Source of the DNA: Nageia nagi
Lineage: Eukaryota > Pinophyta
NCBI GenBank assembly: GCA_050084985.1
Contig: JBITNC010000001.1
Location: 192,448,001-192,512,000 of the forward strand
Direction: 5' to 3'
Length of the DNA stretch: 64,000 bases
Part shown: piece after piece, positions 1 through 12,960 of the stretch
Layout of the letters: the number at the start of each line of letters is the position of its first letter
Position numbering within the stretch: the stretch's first letter is position 1
Notes under the pieces: model-generated
Told to the model about the DNA's origin: nothing
The model's input: only the letters and a program-made list of their open reading frames with translations
The model's database searches: none
Program-made: the position numbers and the translations under genes

Positions 1-599
1 ATCAATTCTTGGGCCATTTCTCAATTAATGTAAAGAAGATAGAATAAATAATGAATTTAAGAAAAAAATATTAGTTTGAGATCGAGTTAATCATAGATTA
101 TGTGTCTAGATGGAGAGTTTTAATAATATATATACCTTAAATACTCTCTTAGAAGAAGAACTTATGAAGTTATTTAGTAGGAGTTGTAATAAGTATACAT
201 AAAAAATTTTATAAATAAAATAACATAAGATATTTGAGAATACCTTAGCACAATAAAAATGTATTATGAAATTCAATATTCAAGAGGGTTAAATCAAATT
301 AAGGAAGAAGGAAAATAATCAAAAATATTTCAACAACAATAATAGTGGAAATAACAACACATCATATCAAAAGCCACAAATTAATCAAGTATCACTTGGA
401 GTTTAAAAATAAAAACCAATTATACAATTGAAAAAATAAAGGTCATAATAAAGAAATAAATCATAATAGTTATAAGATGAACTAACAACTCAAGATTATA
501 ATCAAGTAATCCCACTAATAAAATAGAGAAATGGGACACCATTAGTGGAACCATTGGAAGATATTCTTAAGAATTTAGTTGAGGCAAGTCTAATCATGA

Positions 600-740
600 T
601 GCTTGAAATAAACGATAAGATACTAATGGTGATAAATATCAATATCACAAACAAATTGAGTATTGTATTTTTCATAGGCAAAAAGGACATGATACCAATA
701 AGTGCCAACACTTGAGAAGTATAGTATACAAATTAATTAA
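600..740 (+). pseudogene. gag remnant with Tat-type His-Cys motif
   Basis: A frame at 661-738 reads YCIFHRQKGHDTNKCQHLR. This is the C-x2-H-x5-H-x4-C type motif found near the end of the capsid protein in Tat-lineage gypsy elements, which lack a standard CCHC knuckle at this place. Upstream gag sequence to base 1 is too decayed to assign residue by residue. A second, better preserved copy of this motif type lies near 56650 in another element of this window. Confidence 0.7.
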
Positions 741-1284
741 CAAAAGGAAAGTATCAATAGGCAATCCAATGGCCTATCCAAATTGAAATTTGGGAAATTT
801 TTAAGATATATTTTATAAAAAAAATAATAATGTTAATCAAGTGAGTACCATCCCATCTACATCAAGACAAGTGATACATAATGGTGGTCAAGGATAATAA
901 TTTGAGCATGTGGGTATGATTAATTTTGATATGGTTACTGTGGCAACTAAGATTAACAAAGAGGTAAATAAAGTACCTCTACCTATAAATGTAAGCATTC
1001 AAAATAATATCCCATAATTGCAAGTTCAAATACAAATAATTCCATCCAAACCAATAATAATAGTGAATACTCAAAGAAAATATTTAGAATAACATCAACT
1101 AAGTTATCTTTGTGGGTTCTTTTCAAATAATCAAAATCACACTAAGAAGCATTATAAAGTATCTTAAAACCAATTGAATTACATATTGATAACTTGATTT
1201 CATTTGCATAATTCATTATAAAAATTCAAAATTATGTGAAGCTTTCCCATTTACCTTGTATGAGGATAAGATGTGTCATCATAG

Positions 1285-1730
1285 AGGACCAAGAGGGAAG
1301 GACCTTCCTTTGCATATCATTATTTTTATGGATAATAAACCTTTTAAGAGGGAATTAGTGGATAATGGATCAATATTAAAAATAATATCCTTTGTAGCTT
1401 TGTTGTAGTTGAATATCCCTTTTTATATTTAATTGCTCCAACTCTTACCATTTAGGCTTTCAACCACATATTATGTTCTACTTTGGGAACTATCATTATA
1501 CCAATTAATGTATAAGTAAAGAAAATACCAATAACTTATCATGTGGTTAAAGGAGAAATGTAATATAATATTTGGTTGGGATAACCTCAAATTAGAGAGA
1601 TGGAATGTATCCCTTCTAGTCTACATGGATTCCTTAAGTATATTCATGATGATGTATTGCATTGTATTTTAACTAATCCAAATCCTTATATCCATTTCAA
1701 ATCTATTAATTTCCCTTGAGGTATTCAAAT
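1285..1730 (+). pseudogene. retropepsin-like protease remnant
   Basis: The frame around 1352-1372 reads ELVDNGS, the active-site DNGS form of aspartic protease used by Tat elements. Downstream, at about 1540-1650, a frame reads HVVKGEM then a stop then YNIWLG, and then a segment with MECIPSSLHGFLKYI. This corresponds to the conserved second half of the Tat protease (usually a LLGRPW motif followed by VPSSLH). The stops show that it is dead. Confidence 0.7.
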
Positions 1731-3089
1731 AACTTCTACACATATTCTTTCAATCACCATTGTTGTGAATCATAATCAAACTCAAGATATAATAAACTCA
1801 TAAGCACCCTCATCTTCACATCAAACTAAAGATTATTTATAATCTCCACAAGATTAAAAATCATAAACATTATCACCCCATGTGGATATACCTCCACCAT
1901 TACATTCATATGTAAAAGTAGTAATGATGACATAAACATCATCTCTTTCAAGTACTATCTCATCTTGTCTTCAATCATAAGAAAGTAAATTACCTTAATC
2001 ATCTCATCTTGCATATCCCATAGTTGATTTTCTATTGTTTTCATCTCTTTTATTATAATTTTTTTTTGAAATGCATCAAGTTTCTCACAAGATGATCAAA
2101 ATTAAAGTGATCAAGATAAAAATAAAAATAAAAATAAAATTAATTGATTATTCATATTTACTTTATCCTATCATGATTAAATATAAAAATCTAGGCATGG
2201 GGTAATATGAAATAAATTACTTTATCCTTAACATTCCTTCAACCAAATATATGGGAAGACCAAAATATTCACCAATTTTTATTAGATCAAACTTTCCTCT
2301 AGGCCCTATATATAACCAAACTTTATTCATATATGTAAGGCATGATAGTCAAAATTATATTCCTCTTAAATCTTATTTCAAGGAAATGTTTTGTGCAAGA
2401 ATGATTATCTCTCTAGTCTTGATTTTATGCATAGATACATTGGTAAATGTAAATGAAAAGGGTAGATCATTAAAGAAAGTATAAAAAAGGATAAGAACAT
2501 GATTTCAACATTCCTTTCTAATCAAACACCAATAAAATAGGCCTAGGTTATCATGAAACTAAATATATAAATCTTAAAGAAGTTGTTAATATTACTCTTA
2601 TAGATAAGGCAGATAACCATAGTTACAAGGAAGGTGCAAACTTGAATAACTTTACTCACATGTCATTTGGTCCATCTAGTCCACCTTATTTAGACTATTC
2701 TATTTCACTTAATATCTTCCATGATAAATCAACTAATCAAATCACTAATATCAACATCGTGATTATCACTTATATGTCACCTTTCCATTACATTCTTGAT
2801 ATCAACACATAGATTGTTATAGAATCTAATTATATAATTTTTTCATCATTCCAATCAAGTTTAATCTCTATCAATGAATTTTACTCGTCTTATCATTTTT
2901 TAATGATAAATAATCCACTATGTATCTTGCATCACAAATAGATAACTTATATGAAGATAGTAATCATTCATAGATTCCTATCCTAGGATAGCTCAAATAA
3001 GGTTCACACATACATGTTGTAAACGTAATTGATGCCAACATTAGTTATGATATAGATAATACTAAGATTATTTAGGTTGGAAATGTTAT

Positions 3090-3900
3090 AATGGATAAAT
3101 AAAAGGAAGACACAACTATAATATTAAAAGAATACTTAAAACTCTTTCCCTTTAGTTATTAGGATATGCTAGACCTAAACTTGGTGGTACATAATACCAT
3201 TCTAAACCTAGGCTTAAAACCAACTAAATAAAAGTAAATAAAAGTACATCTAACCTATTCATTATTAATCAAGGATGAATTACAAAATTTATTGGATGCC
3301 AATTTTATCACTTCTATTAAATATAAAAAATGGGTTTTAAATATGGTACTTTTGACAAATCTTGATGGATGAATCTATATTTATAAAAAATTTAGAAATT
3401 TAAATAAAGCATGTGCTAAGGATGATTTCTTGCTTCCCATAATAGACACTTTGGTTGATTCTATGGTAGGACATGAGATGTTTTCACTCATTGATTGGTT
3501 TTAAGGATATAATCAAATATGGGTTGCTCCCAATTATCAATACAAGATAATATTTACAACCACTTGGGGGATATTTTGTTAGAAACTCACATCTTTAGGA
3601 GTTAAGAATGCATGTTTAATATATTAGTGATCTATGAATTGCATATTTCATGACATGATGCATGACATTGTCAAGGATTATATGGATGATTTACTAAGAA
3701 AATAAAAAACACATGATCAACATTTAGTGGTCTCAAGAAAGGTCTTCAATAGATTTTTAGATGACAATGTTAGACTAAATCCTAAGAAGTGTGTATTTGG
3801 AGTCACCTTAGATAAACTCTTAGAATTTATTATATTAAAAATAGGCATTGAATTAGACCCTAAGCAATTCAAGGAAATCATGTATATGCATCCATGAAGA
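3090..3900 (+). pseudogene. gypsy reverse transcriptase remnant
   Basis: A single frame with several stops runs through RNLNKACAKDDFLLP, then FSLIDW and YNQIW, the catalytic box YMDDLL at 3679-3696, and NPKKCVFGV near 3780. These are the standard blocks of a Ty3/gypsy RT in the correct spacing. The N-terminal part from about 3110 reads as the run-in seen before RT (LKEYLKLFPFSY). The aspartates of the YMDD box are kept, but at least six stops interrupt the fold. Confidence 0.85.
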
Positions 3901-3959
3901 AATTTGAAGTAACTTGGAAATCCACAAGATAAAATTCAATCAATAAGGTGATTTATCAC

Positions 3960-5060
3960 CCAATTTTTACATAAGTGTAGACCATTCAATGATTTCCTTA
4001 AAAATTAAGGTTTTGAATTTTAATTGAATAAATATTGTCAAATGACATTTGATGATATCAAGAGGTATATTATCACTCCTCCAATGTTCATCCTGCCAAA
4101 ATATAGGGTTCCTTTTTATCTTTATCTCTTAGTAAATATTTTTGCATTAGATGGCATGTTAACACAAAATAATACAGAATAAAAAGATCAAATAGTTTAT
4201 TATATTAGTCACATACTTATGAGTTATTAGGTGCAGTATATCTACATGGAGAGGTGATATCTTTTTTTTCATCTTTGCAGCTAAGAAATTATGATATTAC
4301 ATGTTAAATCATACTGCATACATAATTTATAAGGATGACCTACTCAAGTACAATATGAGAAACATATATTATAATACAAGAACTACCAAGTGGATAATAT
4401 TTTTATCTCAATTTGATCTTACATTTATAATTCAAAAATCCATAAAAATAAAATGACCTTTTAGTCATCAATTTACCTAATAAATATATTTTTAAAATTG
4501 ATGATGAAGTATAATATGCTGATCTAAATGATAATTATGATATCACTCTATATTTTGATGGGTCAATATGTGAACAAGATGGAGGTGTAGAAGTTTTATA
4601 GTTCACACCTCATGGGGTTCCTATCCCTTGTTCTTTCAAACTTGGCTTCAAGTATGTAAATAAAAATGCAAAATATGAATCTTTGATTTTGGGAAAGAAA
4701 TTTGCATTTGAGCTAAAAATTAAGAGGTTAATGATTTATGGTGATTCTCTCTTAGTATTCAATCAAGTCCTAGGCATTCATAAATTTCATAGTCCAACAT
4801 TACAAGTTTATAAGGATATTATACACACATTTTTGAGATGATTCAAATCATATAGAATTGAGGTTGTACCTCAATCATCTAACAAATTTGAAAATACTAT
4901 GGCATGAATCAATTTACTAATTCCACCTAATCCTCACTAACATATCCAATATATGAAAATAGTAACTATTCAAAAATATTCTATCCATGCTCATATACCA
5001 TTACAACTTAAAGAAGAACAAGGTAATGAACTAAAAATTGAATCTCAAGATTTGTGGCAC
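3960..5060 (+). pseudogene. dual RNase H remnant (RNase H1 plus archaeal-like RNase H)
   Basis: At 4100-4260 frames read FYLYLLVNIFALDGMLTQ and QIVYYISHIL, the start of the ordinary gypsy RNase H. At 4545-4780 a second domain reads LYFDGS, then NAKYESLILG, then MIYGDSLLVFNQV, giving the D, E and D positions of a second RNase H. In plants this second copy is typical of Tat elements. Frames shift between the two parts and several stops interrupt them. Confidence 0.75.
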
Positions 5061-5229
5061 TTCTAATTGTATGAGTACCTTAAGTGGAATACTTTTATAC
5101 TTAACTTTTTGTCAAGTAAAAAAAGGGCATTCAAAAATAAACCAACACACTATACCATATTGACTATTTTTTTATAAGTGTGGTTTTGATATAGCATTCC
5201 TAAGATGTCTAGAGTATCCTAATTAACAA

Positions 5230-6260
5230 ATCACTATATCAACATGTCATGATGGAGCATGTAGGGGCCAATTTAATAGGGTTATCATAGCCAAAATAAT
5301 ATTAAAGATGGATTATTATTGGCCTATAATAGAATGATATTATGTTGAATGCATTAAATGATATGTCAAATATAAACAAAATTCTAATCTTCAATATTTT
5401 CTATCTTAAGCTTTGCAACCTCTCCAATCCATATGGTGATTTAAATAATGGTGCTTTTATCTTATTGTACAATGCACACCACCCTCATCATGAGAATATA
5501 TGTTTATAATTATGGCCATATAATATTTATATTTTATAAAATAGGTTGAAGCAGTCCCTTTTATATCTACTACTAGCCCAGAGATTGTAGATTGTATTGA
5601 TAATCACATCATATGTTGCTTTAATGTCATCACATGTATTATCATATAAATAGGCCAAACTTTAAGAATCAACATTCTAGGATAATTTGCAACTTATATC
5701 ACATAAATCATAGTTTATCCACTCCTTATCATCCATAAGATAATGGATATTCAAAAATAATGAATAAGACCATTATCATAATTCTAAAGAAAATTATCAA
5801 TGACAATCATAAAAATTGGCATGAATATATTTCTTATGCTCAATGGGCTTACCATACTAGTATTCAAACACCATTATAGGCACCTCCCTTTTCACTTGTC
5901 TAAAATACAAAAGAAATTATGGGTTTGGAGTTAGAAATCCCATATTCAAGGGTATCATTACAAGACCTCATTCTTGATGAGGAAAATAAACAAGCAAGAT
6001 TGGATGAACTTACTTTACTTGATGAAAGGAGAATCTATGCCATTGAACATCACAAAGTATATTAATAAATTCTAAGGAAATAATTTGATAAAAATTTAAT
6101 CCACAAGAATATAATGTGGGGGATTTAGTTTATAAAGAGAATAAGCAACATTATCATTTGGAGTGATCACTTTGAGACAAGTTTGTGCCAAATTGGTTAG
6201 GCCCTTATATTATTAAATGAAAAATTGACACATACTCTTATAATTTAGAAAATATATAAG
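5230..6260 (+). pseudogene. integrase remnant
   Basis: The frame at about 5250-5390 keeps pieces of the zinc-binding N-terminal domain (YYWPII, VECIK, YVKYKQ). About 5520-5800 carries the catalytic core, including WVEAVPF and YHP followed by DNGYSK. About 5800-6060 reads WHEYISYAQWAYHTSIQTP and then PPFSLV, LELEIPYSRV and DERRIYAIEH, the typical Tat integrase C-terminal part. It ends near 6220 with a WLGPYIIK motif close to the end of pol. Stops are frequent. Confidence 0.8.
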
Positions 6261-6270
6261 GATAAGAAGA

Positions 6271-8599
6271 ATAAGATCCAATAAATATAATATAATTCAT
6301 CTTTTTCCTTTATATACATGAAATGTTTTATCTTAGATAGTCTAAATTGTACATTTTATTTATTTTTCTATATCATAATTTATCTTAGCATTACATATTT
6401 CATCTTTTCTTCTCATTACATCTATGGTAAGATAAAAAAAATATGATTTACATACAAATTTGTTTTTTCACTTATGTGTTACATCAATAAGTTTATTTTT
6501 CTTCATAGGATTGATTCATAATCATGTTATCCAAGAGTTCATCCTTATTTGGTTCTCCACTTTTTAGTTTCATTGTACCTTTTTTGAGTGTACAAAGCCC
6601 ACAAGTCACTCATATCCTAGTATAATATATCAATAATTCAACCTTATATAAACTCCTCATCACTTTGTATTGAATTTTTATCTTTCATTACTCATTGATC
6701 CTCATCTAGGTTGGGGTCATTAGACAAGATCTCTTACATCTCCATAATATAAAGAAAATATTTTATACATTTAATGCAAGTCAACCTCAAATAAATCCTA
6801 GGTTTCATATGTGATATCTATTATTATTTTGCATATAATTCTTTCCAATCATGTTTATGTTGAATGTTTGTCTAAAGTGTTAAACTTAGTTATTAAAATC
6901 ATGAAAATAACATCAATGGCATCTTAGCAAATTCATTTGCATACAAAAAGTCACTAATCGTTATCTATAGGCTCCCTATGAGGAAAAATTTCATTTATAT
7001 AAACATAAGCATCGATTTTGATAGCTCACTATCATATCACTATGAATATAAGAGAAATCCTTACACAAATATTTATGACTTAGATATTTTGGACACTTTT
7101 TGATGACCAATTCAAAGTTCTCATCATAACATATATTTCACACTTATTTTTACTTTGTATGTTTTTATGCATGATATCATTTCAAGGAATTTAAATCAAA
7201 ATCAAAAGGGTAAACTTTCATATCCCATCTAATGATTTTATATTTTATGCACAAGTATTAAAGTTGTACACTCTTATATCTTTAAAAACTTATCAATTCT
7301 AATTGATTGTTAGAACCATTTGTTCCTTTACATATAATTTAATGCATAAAAGCATATATATAATTTACACTATATTTGATCATATTAATAATTTCTAATT
7401 AGTTTCACAACAAATTAAATTGATCAAAATTACTTTTTGGGATTGAAGGTCCTAAAATATTGGACCTTGAGAAATCTCAAATGGATTCAATTCTTCTAAA
7501 AATCTTAAATCAAGTTAAAAATCATTAAAATCAACTTATATGATCTCTTGGATATATATAAAATCACAAAAATATCTATTTATCAAAATCTTATCATTTT
7601 AATGTGAAATGAAGTTCAAACTAAAAGGCAAATTATAGGATGCCCTCTTAGTGTTCTCTACCTCCTCTTGTAGCTTCAAAAATTGTGATCAATTTAAGCT
7701 TTACAAATCCATCCAATGAAGCCCATTTTTCAACCAGTTTGATCCTACATTTAGATCATCATAGTGAAAATCATAAAATCAAATCAATTTGGTCTATGGG
7801 ATCACCATTTTCTTAGTCTAGGCCATGAAATTTCATCACTTTTTCTTAAATTTATATGTTGCAAATTATCTAAGTTTTTCTTTTACCTTAATATGTGATT
7901 TTTTTAATTTTTCTTTGGTTTCTTATTTTTCTAAAACATTTCTTTTCATGAAATTTTGGATATATTATAAGGTCATTTTATGGTTTTTAATCATTATTTT
8001 ACCTATAAAAATTCTTTGTGTACCTAGAATTTCATTTTTGTTTTATTTTTATTAACTTTCATCCATCTTCCTTTGTAATTTCTTGCACCATATTTCATTT
8101 TTATAATTTTACTTCTTAAACATTATAATCATTTTTTATTGTTATCTTATTAACTTTATTATTAATATTCACCTTTTATCATTCTGATTTGATTACTTTT
8201 ACTAGATTTTATCTTTTTATTATTTTTATCTTATTTTTACAATTCATTACATTATTTAATCATCATTCATATTATGATTTATTTTTATACTTTCTTAATA
8301 TTGTTTATTTTCTTTACAAACAATATCATAAAATAAACACACTCAGCTCATCATCATATCATAATATCATAGCTAATGCATCTACATATTACATTAAATA
8401 ATTAACATCACATCGATATCCATAACATCATATATATCATAAAATATCATCATCACATACTAGAAAATAAACTTAAATATCATCATCTATACCATAAATC
8501 ATTGCATCATACACAAGTCAGTCTCACCATATACATCAAAATACATATCAAGGTATTTAAATTGCAAAAATATATGTCCAAATCATAGTTGTTATATCA
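6271..8599. other. AT-rich stretch without a recognised gene
   Basis: No protein family can be read on either strand. The left part, to about 6800, should be the 3' untranslated part of the gypsy relic that ends at 6260. Around 7800-8300 it is T-rich (short open frames at 7825-8055 and 8189-8401 are hydrophobic low-complexity reading of poly-T DNA). 8340-8560 is rich in ATC and ATA steps. No LTR pair or target duplication was found. Confidence 0.6.
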
Positions 8600-9342
8600 A
8601 TAATTAGTTATTTAGACCCTACCTATAGCATGGGGGAACATACCCTCTCTCATCTCCTCCTTCTACCCATGCATTTGATGCCCTCATTTATCCTAGCTAT
8701 CTTGATATCAAGGGAGCTCTACATCAACCTAATAGGGTCTATGTCACCATCCTAAGCATTGAGGTCACTTCTTGTCAATAAAGTCATGGAATATCACTCA
8801 TATGAGATCCTATTTGTGCATATGATATGCTCAAGTGCAATGGTGTCCTTGAACATGAAACTAAGGGATCGATAATATCAATACCTATATCCATCAATAA
8901 TTATATATAGTTAGTATCAAGCACTCATAGGCTCTAGATCATAGGTATCCAACACTTCCTTAAGTCTTTGATCCATAGTATTTCTCCCTAAATCATCCTA
9001 TGATGATTATAATAATGATGAAATCTCTACATCATGTCATATCCACCTCTAGTCTATCTTGGAGAGCTTCCCTCTCTTACCTCATTGCAATTGAGGTCTC
9101 TAAGGTGTTTTCCCTTACTTAAGTGTGTTGTGCCAGCAAGTCCTCAAGGGATTCCCTCTCCCCCCATAAGGTATCCCACTCCTATGAATATTCTCTCACC
9201 CATTTGAGAGCATAAAATATATCAATATCAATACTTCTACCTCCCCCTTATCTTAGGATTGACCCTAGCTGTAACAACATCTCCATAAAAACTTTAATAA
9301 CTCCATGATCAACTAAATCCTTGTATCTCATGCTTATTGATT
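8600..9342 (-). pseudogene. C-terminal part of a PMD-like protein relic, cut off by an LTR retrotransposon
   Basis: On the minus strand one frame with a few stops reads SISMRYKDLVDHGVIKVF from about 9340 down, then IFYALKWVREYS, EWDTLWGERESLEDLLAQHT and EREALQDRLEVDM to about 9040. The last part is rich in E, R and L at heptad spacing and looks like a coiled coil. Further down, to 8600, the frame is lost. It continues the relic at 15829-17050: both are minus strand, both abut the ends of the same inserted element, and both are less AT-rich than the DNA around them. The function is inferred only from the PMD-like segment of the other half. Confidence 0.5.
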
Positions 9343-10311
9343 TGTAATCACTAGATGCTTATAGCATCATAAAATCTTCAAATATAGATTTATTATTACT
9401 TATTTATACCCAAATCACCTAAATGAATGTATGATTGTCAATCTACTTAATCAATTCAATGAAATGAATAGTAAGAAAATTGTAATCATATACACAAGCT
9501 CTTGACATAGTTAGTTATATAGGTTCCTCTCAATATGAGAGTATATCCCCTTTTGGCATGTAGTTTTGTAACTATTGATATCAAATAGAGTATTGTAATG
9601 TCAAGAGAGAGCAAGAATTAATATGCACCATAACCTATACAAGCTTCTATGATAAAAAAATATCATCTGGATTCTTTTTTCCACCACCTCTAGGAACATG
9701 TTTGCATAGGTTTATAACACTCTCCAAGCATTTCTAATGTACAAGTTTTATGTTCATACCTTCTCCAACCTTTCCTATAGCTAGGTTTTATGATAACAAA
9801 ATGAATCTTCCATAAGGAGATATAGGATGAACTGATGCTTCCTTAATAGTGAAACAACTCTCCAACTCATAAGAATTGAAAATAATGACTAGGAAATGTT
9901 TCAACTACCCTAACATGTATTTTGGAATGGGATGATGCTTATACTAATGTGGACATTGATCTAGGTGCTAATGTTGCCATACTAGTGTATTTCAGAAGGG
10001 GAATAACTAGGTTCATATCATCCTCCTTAGGTAGGCCATTCTAGAGAATTTCTAACTTTCTAAACACATTACATCACCTTCAAAACATTCCTTAGATAAA
10101 GAAGGCATCAAAATATATCATCCCCCATAGTCCTAATACTTCATTATCTAAAATACTGAACACAAATGCTTTGTAATGTCGATGCTTACCTCTATCATTA
10201 ATGCTAGGATTATGGAATAAATACATTAGATTATAAACTTGATCCTCTCATTCATCTAACCATGAATACTCTTGGTCAAATATTCAACATAGAAAATTAA
10301 TCTTTGGATCA
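9343..10311 (-). repeat. LTR (3' LTR of the minus-strand element)
   Basis: It aligns along its whole length with 14865-15828, including the blocks GTAATCACTAGATGCTTATAG, GAGAATTTCTAACTTT and GATCCTCTCA. In element orientation it starts TGATCC and ends GATTACA. The polypurine tract upstream would be the complement of 10312-10325 (AGGGAGATG form). The right boundary could be two bases further (10313). Confidence 0.8.
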
Positions 10312-10778
10312 CATCTCCCTAATGAGGAAGCCATTTGATCCCATAAATGCTTATTTGGTAATAAGATGAGGAAATACCCTCATATTTGATTAGTCATACT
10401 AATTGGCTTTCCTAGTTAATTTTTCTTTCAACCTCACCAACCAAACCCCCTATTGATCCCTTCTTGCATACAAACCTCCTTTTATAAAACATAATCTTCT
10501 TTCAACTCATCCATTGTATTAGGTGCAAGGTTCTTAATGGATGATAGAATTTGTCTTACTTATGCATCATCTTTAGTAATCATGGAAGGCTCAAATAACT
10601 TCAAGTTCTTTATATTAAATACTGAATAAATATTCATGTAAGAAAGTAAATTCAACTTGAAGGCATTCTCACTTAATTACTCAATAATCTCAAATGGACT
10701 ATACCGAATTGGTTTCAAATTCTCGGCCGATCCTTTTAGTATTTCATTACTAAGATGTAACTACACCTAATCTCAAAA

Positions 10779-11240
10779 TTAGAATTTACGATCAATCCTA
10801 TATTTATCATATCTCAAATTATACTTTAATTGAATAGTTTTAAGTTGTTCTTGAACTTTGATATGAACATGTTGAACTTTATTAATGAATTTTATAGCAT
10901 ATTTGTCTTCCTTAGCAAAAATTCCATCAAACTTATCATGTTTCCCAAAAATAATTTGAAATGGTGATGGTGGTAGGTAACCAAAATAAGTTTCAGATGG
11001 AGACTTACTAGTAGAAGTATGAATTGGCTTATTATAGGAATGTTGGATGTATAGTGGATGCTCATCCCAAGTCTTCAAATGCTTACCATAATACCCTCTT
11101 AATAATTGAACCACTTTCTTATTCACCACTTTAGTTTTTCCATGAGTTTGAGGATGAAAAGTAGTGTTTCATTTTATTTTAGTGTCCATATTATCATATA
11201 AAGAAGTGTAAAATTTGCCCAAAAATAAAGAATAGCTATT
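10779..11240 (-). pseudogene. integrase remnant lacking its N-terminal part
   Basis: The minus frame from about 11180 reads FHPQTHGKTKVVNKKVVQLLRG, then WDEHPLYIQHSYNKPIHTST and ETYFGYLPPSPFQIIFGK. This is the part of the catalytic core around the third acidic residue, plus the segment after it, as in plant chromovirus-type elements. The glutamate position of HPQT-GQTE reads K here. The zinc-binding domain and the first catalytic aspartate are missing: only a short scrambled stretch (about 11200-11340) separates this from RNase H, so an internal deletion is likely. Confidence 0.8.
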
Positions 11241-11620
11241 AAAAATAATATAAGTTTGAAATATAAAATGGAACTAAACATGAGAAAATAATAGGCTTGT
11301 TGAATCTTGCCTAGTAACAAGCTTTTACATGGAATAAATACACACATGTTACTATTTCCTTGCCAACCAAGTAATGCTTCTATTTTTTTAATAGCTTGAA
11401 CTAGAGCCATCAACTCTTTATCATACATAAGATAATTCAATGTAGATCCATAAAAATCCTTTGAATAATAGCAAATTGGTTTATCTCCTTCAATAAAAAT
11501 AACCCACATAGCATACTCAATTACATTAGTTTCAATCTCAAAGGATTGTTGTAAATTTGGGAGTACTAGTACATGTGTCTCACTAATATTTTATTTCAAA
11601 GAGTTAAAAGATTATTGTTT
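11174..11620 (-). pseudogene. RNase H remnant
   Basis: The minus frame from 11509 reads MWVIFIEGDKPICYYSKDF, then TLNYLMYDKELMALVQAIKK. This matches the gypsy RNase H blocks PIAYYS and YDKEL-ALV. The usual PLKYL segment that should follow is replaced by unrelated hydrophobic reading at about 11200-11330, which marks the breakpoint towards integrase. Confidence 0.75.
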
Positions 11621-11689
11621 CTTCTCTCTTGATTGAAAGAATTATCTTTTTCATATGAAATCATGTAAAGGATAAGGCATATATGAAAA

Positions 11690-12960
11690 GTTAGCAATTA
11701 AATTCCTAATATATTAGTTTGCTCCTAAGAAAATTTTAGTCTTGCTGATATTGCTAGGTCTTGGCCACACCATGATGGCTTTAACCTTATCAAGATCCAC
11801 TCTCAACTATCCATTACCAATAATATATCCTAAGTACACTAGAGATATCTTACCAAACTCACACTTAGTAAATTTCAACAAGATTTTATCCTTTTAAAGA
11901 GTTTGTAGTGAAAGAATTAAGCCTAAAAGACTAAATTCCTTTTCTATCAAGATTTTATGAAAGCTCTATAAAACATCATCCAAAAAAATTTATCCTTTTT
12001 AGAGCTTTATTCTAAAATATAAAGTGGTTCCTCCAACCTTGGGAGTACATCTACTAATATTAGAGCTTTATTCTAAAATAGCACTCTCTCATAACTCACT
12101 TTCTCACTTCTCCTTCAACCTAGACAAGAGCACAATTTTGCTACAAATTTGAGTGAGTAATTTGAAGGAGAGGGCCCTTTATTTATAGGCCAAAATATTC
12201 CATTGGATCACACTTTTAACCATTATACAATGTCATGACATGCATCACGATTTTACCCAAGGGGCATGCCTATGAGATGGAATGTAGGATAAGTTACTTA
12301 TTTTATTCACAAATACTTGAAAGGTATCTAGGGATACTTTTAAGTATAGTAAATTTATATTATCACATTCACTAAATACTTAAGCTATCAAAAATACCTC
12401 TAAGTATTAAATGAATTAAATAAAGAGACCTTATAATAATGCATTATACATTCTAACATAGAGCACTTATCTCAAATGTACCATATGATCTTCCCAAGTC
12501 TGACTATAAATAAGAATATCATCTAAATAAATAATCACAAAATAATTAATGAGAGATATGAGATCTTCATTCTTTACCCTCATAAATGTAGTTGGTTCAT
12601 TTCATAATCCAAATGGTAGTACAAGCCACCCAAAAAAACCTTATCTTCTATTGAAGGTAGTATTTCATGTATCCTCCTTGATTCTCACTTGATTATATCC
12701 ACTTCATAAGTCCATCTTGGAAAAGAATCTACCCCTTGTAACTGATCCATAAGATTATCAATCCTAGGAAAAGGATAATAATTTTTAATGGTAATCTTAT
12801 TTAATGCCCTATAATCAATACACATCCTCCAACTATTATCCTTATTTGGAACTAAGACCACTGGTGATCCAAATGGAGAAGTGCTTAGTTTGATCACTCC
12901 CTAATCTAATAGTTACCATAATTAATGTTTAATATCCTCATATTCCATAATTGATTTCCT
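11690..12960 (-). pseudogene. reverse transcriptase remnant split by an inserted LTR
   Basis: From 12897 down the frame reads [17 protein letters not shown], then [20 protein letters not shown] and [11 protein letters not shown], the classic first RT blocks of chromovirus-type gypsy elements. Another frame near 12540-12463 reads VIIYLDDILIYSQTWEDHMV, giving the YLDD box. The reading then stops at a foreign LTR (ending 12458) and resumes near 11900 with KILLKFTKCEFGK, then YLGYIIGNGQLRVD and VKAIMVWPRPSNI. A frameshift lies between the first two parts (about 12600-12680). Confidence 0.85.
11995..12458 (-). mobile_element. solo Ty1/copia-type LTR inside gypsy RT
   Basis: In minus orientation it starts at 12458 with TGTTAGAATGTATAATGCAT, as do the LTRs of the copia element at 46777-55039. 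It shares further blocks with them: CTTATCCTACATTCCAT, GCATGCCCCTTGGGTAAAA, the TATA region GGCCTATAAATAA near 12190, and GGTTCCTCCAA. A short segment, TAGAGCTTTATTCTAAAATA, occurs twice (about 12000 and 12061), so the left end is uncertain. TAGAGC just outside the right end may be part of a target duplication. Confidence 0.7.

Larger units (their letters stand above)
1..6270 (+). mobile_element. Ty3/gypsy Tat-lineage retrotransposon relic, 5' truncated by the window
   Basis: Translation of short frames gives the parts of a gypsy polyprotein in the normal order: a gag histidine-cysteine motif near 661-738, protease at 1285-1730, RT at 3090-3900, RNase H at 3960-4480, a second RNase H at 4540-5060 and integrase at 5230-6260. 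Two RNase H domains in series are a known mark of the Tat lineage. Stops and frameshifts occur throughout, so it is an old dead copy. The spacer 1730-3090 shows no recognised fold; an open frame at 2251-2484 lies in it without clear homology. No LTR could be paired: the 5' LTR would lie left of base 1, and no 3' LTR was recognised in 6270-8600. Confidence 0.85.

Noticed and set aside
502-711. Minus-strand open frame of 69 residues
   Set aside because: It lies antisense to the gag motif at 661-738 and reads as hydrophobic chance sequence.
7825-8401. Two plus-strand open frames rich in F, I, L and Y
   Set aside because: They are translations of T-rich low-complexity DNA; no start context, family or flanking structure supports a membrane protein.
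8600-9342. Continuation of the gypsy relic 1-6270
   Set aside because: It reads on the opposite strand, has a different composition, and joins in sense to 15829-17050.
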